A stretch of DNA of 64,000 bases from Fodinibius salipaludis (GTDB lineage Bacteria > Bacteroidota > Rhodothermia > Balneolales > Balneolaceae): the NCBI RefSeq assembly GCF_002287075.1, contig NZ_NSKE01000009.1, forward strand, positions 1 through 64,000, in the 5' to 3' direction. Positions 1 to 7,618 of the stretch are shown piece by piece. Numbering within the stretch: the stretch's first letter is position 1; every line of letters starts with the position of its first letter. The notes beneath the pieces were generated by a model that was not told the DNA's origin, searched no databases, and saw only the letters and a list, made by a program, of their open reading frames with translations. A program made the translations under genes and the position numbers.

Positions 1-654
1 CCTGGTAAACTCCCCACAAGCATACTGGATACCACGATCGGAGTGGAACAACAGCGAATCCGTCGGTCGGCGTCTTGCCAGCGCCTGTGTCAAGGCTGCA
101 ACAGAGGTGGCTTTGGCCGAAAGGGTTCGGCTAAGATTCCAACCTATAATTTGTCGGTCTCCCAAATCCATCACCGTGGTAAGGTATAACCATCCCCCGC
201 TACTGGGCAGGTAGGTAATATCGCTCACCCATACGGTCCCAAGCCCCGATGGAGCAAACTGGCGATCCAGCAGGTTGGGAGCCACCGGAAACACGTGCCG
301 AGAATCTGTGGTCGCTTTCCATTTACGTCGAATTCGGCTTTGCACACCCATGGCTTGCATCAGTCGAGCTACCCGCGGGCGACTGGTCGACCACCCTTCG
401 GCCTCCAGTTGCCGGTAAATGCGAGGCGCTCCGTAGATCCGGTCTGAGGCCTCCCAAACACGGAGGATTGCTCTTTTGAGCTGTTGGTTGGCCATAGCAC
501 GCCTTGAGGGCCCACGACCCCGCCACTGGTAATAGCCGCTTCGGGAGACCCCGAATAGTCGTGACATCTTCGCAATAGGGAACCTGTGATTATGGTCTGT
601 CATAAACTGGTAGATTACCCACGGCGGCTGGTGAAGATGCCAATGGCCTTTTTT
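1..654 (-). CDS. IS3-family transposase OrfB (DDE integrase), partial
   Basis: The frame is open from 660 to the window edge with no stop. It encodes an HTH_21-like region (RLFGVSRSGYYQW; then YGAPRIYRQL) followed by the rve core. The first catalytic Asp is in VWVSDITYL and the second in FHSDRGIQYA; the final Glu is beyond the edge. Translation most likely enters by -1 frameshifting from OrfA at the A AAA AAG heptamer (654-648). An in-frame ATG at 603-601 could also start a separate OrfB. No frame damage is seen, so the element may be active if complete outside the window. Confidence 0.85.
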
Positions 655-920
655 AGAATATCACGCTCCATCCGGGCATCTGCCAACTCCCGGCGGAGTC
701 GGTCCACCTCGGCTTGCTCGGGGGATAGCTTCGGTATGCCATTACCGGGAAAACTTTCCTCGGGAGCCTCCTTGTATTCGGTTCGCCAGCGGTAGATCAG
801 CTCTGGGCGAAGCCCCAACTCATCAGCCAGCTCCTTTATGTTATCTCGCTGGTAACTCTGGGTGATCACGTCCAGCTTGTACTCCTTGCTAAATTTTCGT
901 CGTGTTCTTTTTTCTGTCAT
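615..920 (-). CDS. IS3-family transposase OrfA
   Basis: This 101-residue protein is the DNA-binding half of an IS3-type transposase. It starts with the typical RRKFSKEYKLDVI helix-turn-helix segment. A leucine-zipper-like stretch near its end (LRRELADARMERDILKKAI) mediates multimerisation in the family. The slippery codons CTA AAA AAG lie about 12 codons before the stop, the usual arrangement for making the OrfAB fusion. Alone, OrfA usually acts as a regulator of transposition. Confidence 0.9.
   Translation of the reverse strand: MTEKRTRRKFSKEYKLDVITQSYQRDNIKELADELGLRPELIYRWRTEYKEAPEESFPGNGIPKLSPEQAEVDRLRRELADARMERDILKKAIGIFTSRRG
648..654 (-). promoter_or_regulatory. Programmed -1 frameshift site A AAA AAG
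   Basis: In the OrfA frame the codons read CTA AAA AAG, which fits the X XXY YYZ rule exactly. Slipping back one base gives AAA AAA GGC, the frame that stays open through OrfB. This is the classic IS3-family control of transposase output. Confidence 0.8.
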
Positions 921-984
921 CGTTGGTATGGGTACGTTATAGCCACAATCTATGACTTAACCGGGTGTCCACCAAAATGTAGCA

Positions 985-1226
985 ACTTCAGAGATTGGGG
1001 CTAACCTTTCACCTTGTTACTCAGTAACTTTATTACTTTGTCACTGCATCACCTAATTACCCCTTCACCATTCACCACCGTCGTCCGTCCCTGGTCCAAC
1101 TTTGCAACTTAGTCAATCTGTTACTACCCTTAAAACAAAAAGGAAACTGAATATCCACTCATGATTTTTTAGACAGATATTTTATATATTATCAATCTGG
1201 TAAGAAACTCAACATCGATTGTTATC
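985..1226. repeat. Intergenic phrase-repeat block
   Basis: No gene is seen between the IS end and the ORF at 1227. Positions 1013-1137 contain reiterated GTTAC/GTCAC phrases, then GCATCACCTAATTACCCC, a CACCGTCGTCCGTCC segment and CAACTTTGCAACTTAG. Near-identical stretches recur at 2165-2315 and 5650-5750. The final 90 bases are AT-rich and probably hold the promoter of the downstream pair; no clear box is visible. Confidence 0.7.
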
Positions 1227-1430
1227 ATGATTCATAAAGCAAAAATCCTTAGTAGAGAACAAGCTGAACAGGAGAATATTTCCTATTGGAAGTCGAAAAC
1301 ACCGGAAGAACGTCTAAGTCATCTACAGGACATACGAGAGCAACACATCAAGCTATTTAATAAAACCAAAGCATACAATGAGGCTCGAAGAGGACTACGA
1401 AGAGTTTATAGAATTGTTAAACGAACATAA
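1227..1430 (+). CDS. Small protein paired with nucleotidyltransferase
   Basis: This 67-residue charged, helical protein has a middle segment SPEERLSHLQDIREQ-like (actual TPEERLSHLQDIREQ) and a basic tail GLRRVYRIVKRT. That layout is familiar from small proteins encoded just ahead of DUF6036/AbiEii-like nucleotidyltransferases in Bacteroidota. It overlaps the next gene by 53 nt, so the two are translationally linked. By analogy it may be the antitoxin-like or accessory partner, but no function is visible in the sequence. The overlap and conserved tail argue that it is a real gene. Confidence 0.6.
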   Translation: MIHKAKILSREQAEQENISYWKSKTPEERLSHLQDIREQHIKLFNKTKAYNEARRGLRRVYRIVKRT

Positions 1431-1836
1431 GATACAATACCTTATCGTTGGAGCCTATGCAGTTTCGTTTTATGCCCGCCCAAGAAATACCGGTGACATC
1501 GATTTTTTTATCGATAACTCTTCTAAAAATATCTCTAATCTTTTAAAGGTACTCCAAAAATTCGGATTTGGGGAACTCGATCTTACTTCGGATGATTTTG
1601 AAGGAAATGATAATATCATCCAATTAGGCTATGAACCGGTTAGAATAGATATTATGACCGGCATCAGCGGTATATCTTTCACTCAGGCTTACAAGAATAA
1701 AGTACGAGGTAAATTAGGGAATCAGCCTGTTTATTTTATTTCTTTAGATGATCTGATTATCAATAAAAGATCGAGCAATAGAACACAAGATATGGCAGAT
1801 GCTGAGCTATTGGAAAAGTTTCAAAATAAAAATTAA
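1378..1836 (+). CDS. DUF6036-like nucleotidyltransferase
   Basis: This 152-residue protein has a nucleotidyltransferase core. LIVGAYAVSFY supplies the small-residue turn and NTGDIDFFI carries the Asp-x-Asp metal-binding pair (about residues 40-45). A further Asp lies in VRIDIMTG (about residue 93). It resembles stand-alone minimal nucleotidyltransferases (DUF6036, related to AbiEii and MenA toxins) that add nucleotides to RNA or protein. With the overlapping small upstream ORF it looks like a toxin-antitoxin-type pair. It sits beside an IS3 element between direct phrase repeats, which fits an accessory cassette. Toxicity is inferred only. Confidence 0.7.
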   Translation: MRLEEDYEEFIELLNEHKIQYLIVGAYAVSFYARPRNTGDIDFFIDNSSKNISNLLKVLQKFGFGELDLTSDDFEGNDNIIQLGYEPVRIDIMTGISGISFTQAYKNKVRGKLGNQPVYFISLDDLIINKRSSNRTQDMADAELLEKFQNKN

Positions 1837-2323
1837 ATAGTTCCTTCCAGTGGGTATTGGTCCTCAGAGAAAGCAAAAAATGCTTCTCCATTCTGGCTCA
1901 AATGACGTCATCCCGTATCAATACTTCACAACTTGAAGTCCCTCCCTGCTTGCGGGGAGGGATTTAGGGTGGGGCAAAACATTGCTCGCGCGTACAATTC
2001 ACTCACAACCTTGTAGGGCTGTAAACGAAACCATCCTCAGCCACGAATTAAAAACAAAGATTTCTCCACTCCCTATCGGTCGGTCGAAATGACATCTACA
2101 TGTATTAGATTCACCATTAAAATCTAATATTAAATGCTTCAACCGTCATTGGTCATCCATCTTCCGTCAATCTGTAACTTTGTTACTCGATCACTCAAAA
2201 ACTTCCTCACCTAATCACCCTTCACCATTTCCCCGTCGTCCGTCCCCGGTCTAACTCTGTAACTTTGCTTCTTTGTCACTTTGCAACTTAGTCACCCAGT
2301 AACCTCATCACCAAAAACCGCTC
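1837..2323. repeat. Intergenic mosaic of dispersed repeats 3' of cysN
   Basis: No ORF is supported here. At 1940-1980 there is a G/C-rich phrase (CCCTCCCTGCTTGCGGGGAG, then ATTTAGGGTGGGG). At 2065-2095 there is TCGGTCGGTCGAAATGACA. At 2165-2315 there are GTAAC/GTCAC phrases with CCGTCGTCCGTCCCCGG. The last block ends about 11 nt from the cysN stop, so it would be the 3' untranslated region of cysN. Confidence 0.7.
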
Positions 2324-3604
2324 TTAAAGAATCATCCCCGCACCCACGGTCTCATTGGTATATTCATCGATCAGGATAATACTCCCCGTCTTGCGGTTAC
2401 GCTTGTAGCTGTCATAGAACAGCGGCTTGGTGGTGCGGATTTTGATCCGACCAATGTCGTTGAGGCCAATCTCTTTATCCCCTTCCACGCGGTGCAGCGT
2501 ATTGATATTCACTTTGTATTTTACATCCTTGATGATGCATCGCGCTTCTTTGGTTGTATGCTTGATGGCATACTTTCCATTGGGATCAAGCGGCTCTTTA
2601 TTCAGCCAGCAGACCATCAGCTCGATATCCTGCCCCACTTCCGGCTGATTATCCGGCTTGGCAATCATATCGCCGCGGGAGATATCAATATCATCCTCGA
2701 GCGTCATCGTCACCGACATAGGAGAAAAGGCTTCCTCCTCATCCTGCTCAAAGGTTTGTATCTGGTCGATGGTACTGGTAAAGCCGGATGGAAGAGCAAT
2801 AATTTCATCACCGGGCTTAAATACACCACCGGCAATTTGTCCGGCATAGCCGCGGTAATCGGGGTAGTCGGTGGACTGCGGACGCGTAACCCACTGCACG
2901 GGAAAACGGCTGTCGACGTGATTGTAGTCGCTGTCTACCTGCACGTTTTCGAGGGTGTACAACAGCGTAGCCCCACCATACCACGGCATGTTATCAGATT
3001 TATCCACCACGTTATCTCCATACAGGGCGCTGATGGGTATATAGTGGATATCGGGGACATCCAGCTTGGAGGAGAAGGTCTTGAACTCTTCGCGGATCTC
3101 TTTGAATCGCTCTTCACTGTAGTCAACCAGATCCATCTTATTGACACAAAGCACCACGTGCTTAATTCCCAGCAATGATGCAATAAATGAGTGTCGGCAC
3201 GTTTGCTCGATGACGCCACTGCGCGCATCCACCAGAATAACAGCCAGGTTCGCCGTAGAGGCTCCAGTCACCATGTTGCGGGTGTACTGCACGTGTCCCG
3301 GCGTATCGGCAATAATAAACTTGCGATTGGGAGTCGAAAAATAGCGATAGGCTACATCAATAGTAATCCCCTGCTCGCGTTCGGCCGAAAGGCCGTCGGT
3401 AAGCAGTGCCAGATTCGTATATTCGTCTCCCTTTTTGCGACTGGATTCCTCAATTTTCTCCATCTGATCGTCAAAGATCGATTTGGAATCGTACAGCAAG
3501 CGCCCGATCAGGGTACTCTTGCCGTCATCCACGCTGCCCGCCGTCGTAAAGCGGAGCAGATCCATGTCTAAATATTTTTGTGCTTCAGTTTCGTCAGTGC
3601 TCAT
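2324..3604 (-). CDS. cysN: Sulfate adenylyltransferase subunit 1 (GTPase)
   Basis: CysN is the regulatory GTPase of ATP sulfurylase; with CysD it makes adenosine phosphosulfate from ATP and sulfate. At 426 residues it is full length without a fused APS kinase. Visible motifs are the P-loop GSVDDGKST (residues 23-31), DTPGH (100-104) and NKMD (155-158), then EF-Tu-like beta-barrel domains. It is last in the minus-strand order cysD, four-helix-bundle gene, cysN, with 92 nt before it instead of the usual tight cysDN junction. A separate cysC lies upstream at 5754-6293. Confidence 0.95.
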   Translation of the reverse strand: MSTDETEAQKYLDMDLLRFTTAGSVDDGKSTLIGRLLYDSKSIFDDQMEKIEESSRKKGDEYTNLALLTDGLSAEREQGITIDVAYRYFSTPNRKFIIADTPGHVQYTRNMVTGASTANLAVILVDARSGVIEQTCRHSFIASLLGIKHVVLCVNKMDLVDYSEERFKEIREEFKTFSSKLDVPDIHYIPISALYGDNVVDKSDNMPWYGGATLLYTLENVQVDSDYNHVDSRFPVQWVTRPQSTDYPDYRGYAGQIAGGVFKPGDEIIALPSGFTSTIDQIQTFEQDEEEAFSPMSVTMTLEDDIDISRGDMIAKPDNQPEVGQDIELMVCWLNKEPLDPNGKYAIKHTTKEARCIIKDVKYKVNINTLHRVEGDKEIGLNDIGRIKIRTTKPLFYDSYKRNRKTGSIILIDEYTNETVGAGMIL

Positions 3605-3681
3605 TGTGATTACTCAGTATCTTAAAATTAAATTCGTTAAATATTCTCAGCCTCAACAGCAGATATTGTTGAATGTTATAT

Positions 3682-3700
3682 GTTGAAGGTTGCAGGTTAA
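3682..3700. repeat. Left arm of inverted repeat flanking four-helix-bundle gene 1
   Basis: Reads GTTGAAGGTTGCAGGTTAA on the plus strand and covers the stop codon of the 3697-4107 gene. Its reverse complement matches 4113-4131 at 18 of 19 positions. Weaker similarity continues outward for about 14 more bases. Confidence 0.75.
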
Positions 3701-4107
3701 GTTCCATAATCAACTAAAATATCCTTAACCCTGTCATTAGAACTGTACCCTTCCAAATAAGAAATTAACTTCTTTGTCTTTTTGGAAATAGTTGTACATC
3801 GATCAAAAAGTGTATGGAACTCCGAATCAGTAATATAATTACAATCTAAAGCTACATAAGATAGAGATCTTGTTTCACCACAAGATCCTTTAGAATGTCC
3901 CAAGTAATTAATGAATCGCTTAGTTATTCTACTTTCAAATCCTTCACTAATATTACTCATAACTGAAACAGAAGAGCGACGAATCTGATCCTTTAACCCA
4001 TAGTCTTTAGAGAACTCTTTTTTTCGAGTCAATTTATAAACATCTCTAACAAGCTGTCTTGCCAGCTGCCAAATATCTAAGTCTTCAAATTTCTCAATCG
4101 ATGCCAT
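3697..4107 (-). CDS. Four-helix-bundle protein (23S rRNA IVP/S23 family), copy 1
   Basis: The protein has 136 residues of four amphipathic helices. Family signatures are FEDLDIWQLARQLV at the N-terminus, LKDQIRRSSVSVMSNISEG (about residues 40-58) and GETRSL in the third helix. Relatives are encoded by intervening sequences inserted in 23S rRNA genes and by the avd genes of diversity-generating retroelements; basic surfaces suggest nucleic-acid binding. Here it splits cysD from cysN and is closely bounded by an 18/19 inverted repeat, so it looks like an inserted cassette. Function in this position is unknown. Confidence 0.85.
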   Translation of the reverse strand: MASIEKFEDLDIWQLARQLVRDVYKLTRKKEFSKDYGLKDQIRRSSVSVMSNISEGFESRITKRFINYLGHSKGSCGETRSLSYVALDCNYITDSEFHTLFDRCTTISKKTKKLISYLEGYSSNDRVKDILVDYGT

Positions 4108-4112
4108 AACGT

Positions 4113-4131
4113 TTAACCTGCAACATTCAAC
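4113..4131. repeat. Right arm of inverted repeat flanking four-helix-bundle gene 1
   Basis: Reads TTAACCTGCAACATTCAAC, 6 nt upstream of the gene's start codon (minus strand). It pairs with 3682-3700 with one mismatch. The same phrase family (TTTAACCTTCAACATTCAAC-like) recurs in other gaps of the first 14 kb. Confidence 0.75.
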
Positions 4132-4151
4132 CTTTAACCTGTAACTGCCCT

Positions 4152-5057
4152 TTAAAAATACCCTTGCTTCTTTCGCTCTTCCATGGCCGCTTCCGCTTTC
4201 TTGTCATCCGTGCGATTGCCGCGCTCGGTAATACGTGCAGAGGCCACTTCCTCAATAATTTGCGGAATAGTATCGGCATCGGATTGAAAAGCTCCGGTGC
4301 ATGTCATATCGCCGATAGTACGGAATCGGATCTTCTTCTCTTCGTACTCTTCCTCTTCGGAAAGGGTAATAAATTTCGACTTTGCCAGGTATGTCCCTTC
4401 TCGCTCCACCACATCACGGGTATGCGCCAGGTACAGGCTGGGGATATCGATATCCTCGGCGGCAATATACTGCCAGACGTCCATTTCCGTCCAGTTACTC
4501 AACGGAAACACGCGGAAATGCTCGCCTTGGTTCTTGCGTCCGTTATATAGATTCCACAACTCCGGACGCTGGTTTTTGGGATCCCACTGCCCAAACTCAT
4601 CGCGATGTGAGAAAAACCGTTCTTTGGCTCGCGCCTTTTCTTCATCACGTCGCGCGCCGCCAAAGGCAGCATCAAAGTCATGATCTTCCAACGCCTTTAA
4701 CAAAGTGGGGATCTGTAGCTTATTACGACTGGGATTTGGCCCTTTCGGTGCCTTCACTTTACCCTCGTCAATCATATCCTGAACGTGAGCTACGATGAGC
4801 TCCACGCCCAGATCATCCATCAGCTGGTCGCGGAATTCGATCGTCTCATCAAAATTATGTCCCGTATCAACGTGTAAAAAGGGAAAGGGAATTTTGCCGG
4901 GCCAAAACGCTTTTTGAGCCAGCCGCGCCATCGTAATTGAATCTTTTCCCCCTGAAAACATCAGCACGGGATTCTCAAATTGGGCCGCAACCTCTCGGAA
5001 GATATGAATAGATTCCGACTCCAGTTGCCGGATATGGTTCAGTTTATATAAATGCAT
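4152..5057 (-). CDS. cysD: Sulfate adenylyltransferase subunit 2
   Basis: CysD is the catalytic, PP-loop ATPase subunit of ATP sulfurylase. The 301-residue length is typical. The PP-loop SGGKDS is at residues 35-40 (preceded by PVLMF) and the family segment FHVDTGHNFDE-like (LHVDTGHNFDETIEFRD) follows around residue 65. ARRDEEKARAKERFFS and PLSNWTEMDVWQYI are further family marks. The C-terminus ends EERKKQGYF as in other CysD proteins. A short AGGAA precedes the ATG. Together with CysN it serves PAPS formation for assimilation or sulfation. Confidence 0.96.
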   Translation of the reverse strand: MHLYKLNHIRQLESESIHIFREVAAQFENPVLMFSGGKDSITMARLAQKAFWPGKIPFPFLHVDTGHNFDETIEFRDQLMDDLGVELIVAHVQDMIDEGKVKAPKGPNPSRNKLQIPTLLKALEDHDFDAAFGGARRDEEKARAKERFFSHRDEFGQWDPKNQRPELWNLYNGRKNQGEHFRVFPLSNWTEMDVWQYIAAEDIDIPSLYLAHTRDVVEREGTYLAKSKFITLSEEEEYEEKKIRFRTIGDMTCTGAFQSDADTIPQIIEEVASARITERGNRTDDKKAEAAMEERKKQGYF

Positions 5058-5753
5058 TTCCTGATATTATTTTAGAGTAAAACTAAAGCGCATGAAATTA
5101 AGGATTTTAACATACAATGACTATTGGGATTATGACTCTCGCGGAAGGAGTCTTCTATCGGACGACTATATTTGCCATCCGATAGATGTAATAGTTTGAA
5201 TATTCGATTTGTTTGGAGGGGTTGCAAAGTTTGAAGGGAGTTGTACCCCCGAGAAACGCTCCCTGATATTGTTCGAGGGTGCAACCCTCTCACAACTTCA
5301 ACGACAAGAATTCCAAACGCCTAACAGATACTCCTTTTGATTCTACGCGAATCTATTCGAGGAGATTCCTGTAAGAAAGGTTTTTTCCTCTCAACTTCAC
5401 GGTTTTAACCTTTAACCTTAAACACTGAAAACCTTATCTCTCTGTCCCTTTGTTTCTTTGTCACTGAATGACACAGTCACCCAATCACAGCTTTAAATTC
5501 CGTTACAGACATCCAACATCCGTCAAACCACACACCCCGACCCCGAAGATTCGCCCCCCCCTCTCAAGAGGGGAATTTCCCAGTGCCGGGTTCACGGTTT
5601 TAACCCAACATTTAACATTCAACCTTCAACATTGAACTATACTCTGTCCACAGTCAACCGTCGTCCGTCCTCCATCCCCAGTCCAACTATGCAACTTTGT
5701 TTCTTTATCACCGCATCACCTAATTACCCCTTCACCATTCAACACCGCCCCAA
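5058..5753. repeat. 696-bp repeat-rich intergenic region between cysD and cysC
   Basis: No gene is supported. It holds the leader of cysD (5058-5130). At 5217-5303 there is a phrase GGGAGTTGTACCCCCGAG, then CGCTCCCTGATATTGTTCG and GGGTGCAACCCTCTCACAAC, which recurs at 14109-14176. CACGGTTTTAACC occurs twice (5398, 5588). At 5605-5750 there are TTTAACATTCAACC phrases, CAACCGTCGTCCGTCC and GCATCACCTAATTACCCC. The last block ends 6 nt from the cysC stop. Confidence 0.7.
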
Positions 5754-6293
5754 TCATCCGTCAGCTTCTCCGCGCAAATACTCAAAAACCCTTTGCACCC
5801 CTTCCTCAGGAGTAATATTGGTAGTATCAATGCTGAGTTCCGGATCTTCCGGTTCTTCATAGGGATCACTGATGCCGGTAAAGTTATCAATTTCTCCTTT
5901 TCTGGCTTTTTCGTACAATCCTTTTACATCGCGCTCCTCACAAACTTCGAGCGGCGTCGATATATGGATTTCGGTAAAATCCTGACACATATCGCGGACA
6001 AAGTCGCGGGCATCCTGGTAAGGCGAAATAAACGAAGCAACCACAAAAACACCGTGCTTTTGCAGCAGGCTCGCTACAAAGCCGACTCTCTTAACGTGAT
6101 CATCGCGCTCTTTTTTAGAAAATCCGGTCGTAGGAAACACTTCACGTACTGCATCTCCATCTAAATGCTCAACCTCATATCCCTGTTCCTTTAGCTGCGC
6201 ATATACCCTTTCTGATATCGTACTCTTCCCCGAGCCGGATAAACCCGTAAACCAAAGGACGGTGGGCTTAAGGGCACTTTTTTTATTTTTCAT
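5754..6293 (-). CDS. cysC: Adenylyl-sulfate kinase
   Basis: CysC phosphorylates APS at the 3' hydroxyl to give PAPS. The 179-residue protein has the Walker A FTGLSGSGKST (residues 16-25), LDGDAVREVF, FVASFISPYQDARDFVRD and the FTGISDPYEEPEDPEL substrate loop near the C-terminus. It is a stand-alone kinase, unlike CysNC fusions. It lies between cysQ (with a four-helix-bundle gene between) and cysD on the same strand, so the cluster provides the full route sulfate to APS to PAPS, with CysQ removing PAP. Confidence 0.96.
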   Translation of the reverse strand: MKNKKSALKPTVLWFTGLSGSGKSTISERVYAQLKEQGYEVEHLDGDAVREVFPTTGFSKKERDDHVKRVGFVASLLQKHGVFVVASFISPYQDARDFVRDMCQDFTEIHISTPLEVCEERDVKGLYEKARKGEIDNFTGISDPYEEPEDPELSIDTTNITPEEGVQRVFEYLRGEADG

Positions 6294-6327
6294 AAAACAA
6301 TTTTTTTCCTAATAGTTTAACCTTTCA

Positions 6328-6354
6328 GACGGGCGACAAATGACTGATGACCGC
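6328..6354. repeat. Left arm of inverted repeat flanking four-helix-bundle gene 2
   Basis: This 27-nt stretch, starting GACGGGCGAC and ending GATGACCGC, directly abuts the stop of the 6355-6714 gene. Its sequence matches the reverse complement of 6740-6766 at 21 of 27 positions, including nine identical bases at the inner end. Confidence 0.65.
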
Positions 6355-6714
6355 CTATGTCAATGCTTTTAAAAATGCATTTAATTTTGCAAATAATGTG
6401 GATCCCAACTGTTTAAAATCTTTAACCAACTTACTGTTTGGATCTATATAATCTCGCCTTTGAATTAATCGAATACATGCAATAACCTCTACATGAGACC
6501 GAATTGCAAAAGATAAAAATCTTGACTGCTGAGCATTACTTTGCCCTGTAGAACCTTCAGCAATATTCAAAGCGATTGAAGTAGAGGCTCTTCTGAGTTG
6601 TGAATTCAAATTATACTTTTCACTTTCCGGTAATTTCTCAGCTATATCATATGAAAGTGCGTTAAACTCCATTGCAAGTTTCCATACTTCAAGTTTCTCA
6701 AACTTATATGTCAT
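6355..6714 (-). CDS. Four-helix-bundle protein (23S rRNA IVP/S23 family), copy 2
   Basis: This 119-residue four-helix protein has the family signatures FEKLEVWKLAMEFN, LNSQLRRASTSIALNIAEG (about residues 37-55) and a helix with SFAIRSHVEVIACI. It differs clearly in sequence from copy 1 (3697-4107), so it is not a recent duplicate. It lies between cysQ and cysC, again with inverted repeats hugging both ends (6328-6354 and 6740-6766), here drawn from the CCGTC-type phrase family. Mobility or an RNA-linked role is plausible; no enzymatic motif is seen. Confidence 0.85.
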   Translation of the reverse strand: MTYKFEKLEVWKLAMEFNALSYDIAEKLPESEKYNLNSQLRRASTSIALNIAEGSTGQSNAQQSRFLSFAIRSHVEVIACIRLIQRRDYIDPNSKLVKDFKQLGSTLFAKLNAFLKALT

Positions 6715-6739
6715 GATAATAAGATCTTAATTAAATGAA

Positions 6740-6766
6740 GCGGTCATCCGTCGTCTATCAACCGTC
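6740..6766. repeat. Right arm of inverted repeat flanking four-helix-bundle gene 2
   Basis: This 27-nt stretch, starting GCGGTCATCC and ending CAACCGTC, lies 26-52 nt upstream of the gene's start. It pairs with 6328-6354 at 21 of 27 positions. Confidence 0.65.
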
Positions 6767-6847
6767 TTTAATGTAAGACCATCAATCAACACCTTACAAT
6801 ATTTTTGAAAACGGTCTCCCGTCCCCGGTCCTCTATCATTCAAAAAT

Positions 6848-7618
6848 TTACAATTTAACATTCTCTTTCAGCCCAATTAAAAAGGAGCCATTTTTCAAAT
6901 CCGGCTTATTATAGGTTAACGGCGATTCATGAACGCCTTCCCGCGCCGAATAGCGATACACCGCATCCCCCGCTGCCACATCCCATTCCATGGTAGGCCC
7001 CATTCGCGGATAGATATCAGCCCTGCCTTCGGCCACTAAACAAAACTTTATGGAACTTCCGGCCGGAATCGTCTCCTCTACCGTAAGTCCTTTCTCTTTT
7101 AGCTGAGTGACAAGTTTACCCGATCCGTGGGACCGGCTCTGTACGGCCACAAGTGCTTCATTTTTATCACTGCCCGTAGAATAGATACGTTCCGGGGCCT
7201 CCGTTCCCACCTGCTTAAATGATCCTTTCCCTTCTTCTGCATAGTACATCGTCTGCTTATCCGGGACATACACCACTCCCATTATGGGCTGACCATCCTC
7301 AATCAAAGCGATATTAACCGTAAATTCCCCATTCTTTTTAATAAATTCTTTGGTCCCATCCAGCGGATCGACGATCCAGAACTTGGTCCATTTTTTACGC
7401 TCTTGGTAATCAGGTATACCCGATTCTTCTGATATGACGGGCGTTTCAGGATCCAGTTCCTTTAGGGCATCAATAATGATGTGATGCGAAGCCAAATCAG
7501 CTTTCGTAAGCGGAGAATCATCTTCCTTTCGGGTGATCTCCACATCCTGCGCATCATGATAAATTTCCAGCATCGCTTCGCCGGCTTCTTTTGCAACACC
7601 AATAATTTCTTTAAGCAT
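6848..7618 (-). CDS. cysQ: 3'(2'),5'-bisphosphate nucleotidase
   Basis: CysQ hydrolyses PAP, the by-product of PAPS use, to AMP. The 256-residue inositol-monophosphatase-fold protein shows the metal ligands SEES (about residues 63-66) and WIVDPLDGTKEF (81-92). A later EWDVAAGDAV motif completes the lithium-sensitive phosphatase signature. SPLTKADLASHHII near residue 35 is typical of CysQ. It is first in the minus-strand run cysQ, four-helix-bundle gene, cysC. Its presence implies PAPS turnover, by reductase or sulfotransferase encoded elsewhere. Confidence 0.94.
   Translation of the reverse strand: MLKEIIGVAKEAGEAMLEIYHDAQDVEITRKEDDSPLTKADLASHHIIIDALKELDPETPVISEESGIPDYQERKKWTKFWIVDPLDGTKEFIKKNGEFTVNIALIEDGQPIMGVVYVPDKQTMYYAEEGKGSFKQVGTEAPERIYSTGSDKNEALVAVQSRSHGSGKLVTQLKEKGLTVEETIPAGSSIKFCLVAEGRADIYPRMGPTMEWDVAAGDAVYRYSAREGVHESPLTYNKPDLKNGSFLIGLKENVKL

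Larger units (their letters stand above)
1..980 (-). mobile_element. IS3-family insertion sequence, truncated by window edge
   Basis: The element reads leftward and runs off the window. It holds an OrfA with a helix-turn-helix, a slippery A6G heptamer (minus strand, 654-648) and an OrfB with an rve-type DDE integrase core. The upstream terminus probably lies around 960-980, where the minus strand reads TGGTGGACACCCGGTTAAG, resembling IS3-family ends. It cannot be confirmed because the partner end is off-window. The three features together make IS3 membership firm; the exact boundary is inferred. Confidence 0.85.

Noticed and set aside
1013-2315. CRISPR-like array from the repeated phrases
   Set aside because: Phrase length, spacing and order are irregular, there are no unique equal-length spacers, and no cas genes are present.
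5072-5293. 73-codon minus-strand frame in the cysD-cysC gap
   Set aside because: It consists of repeat phrases also found in other gaps and has no protein-like pattern.
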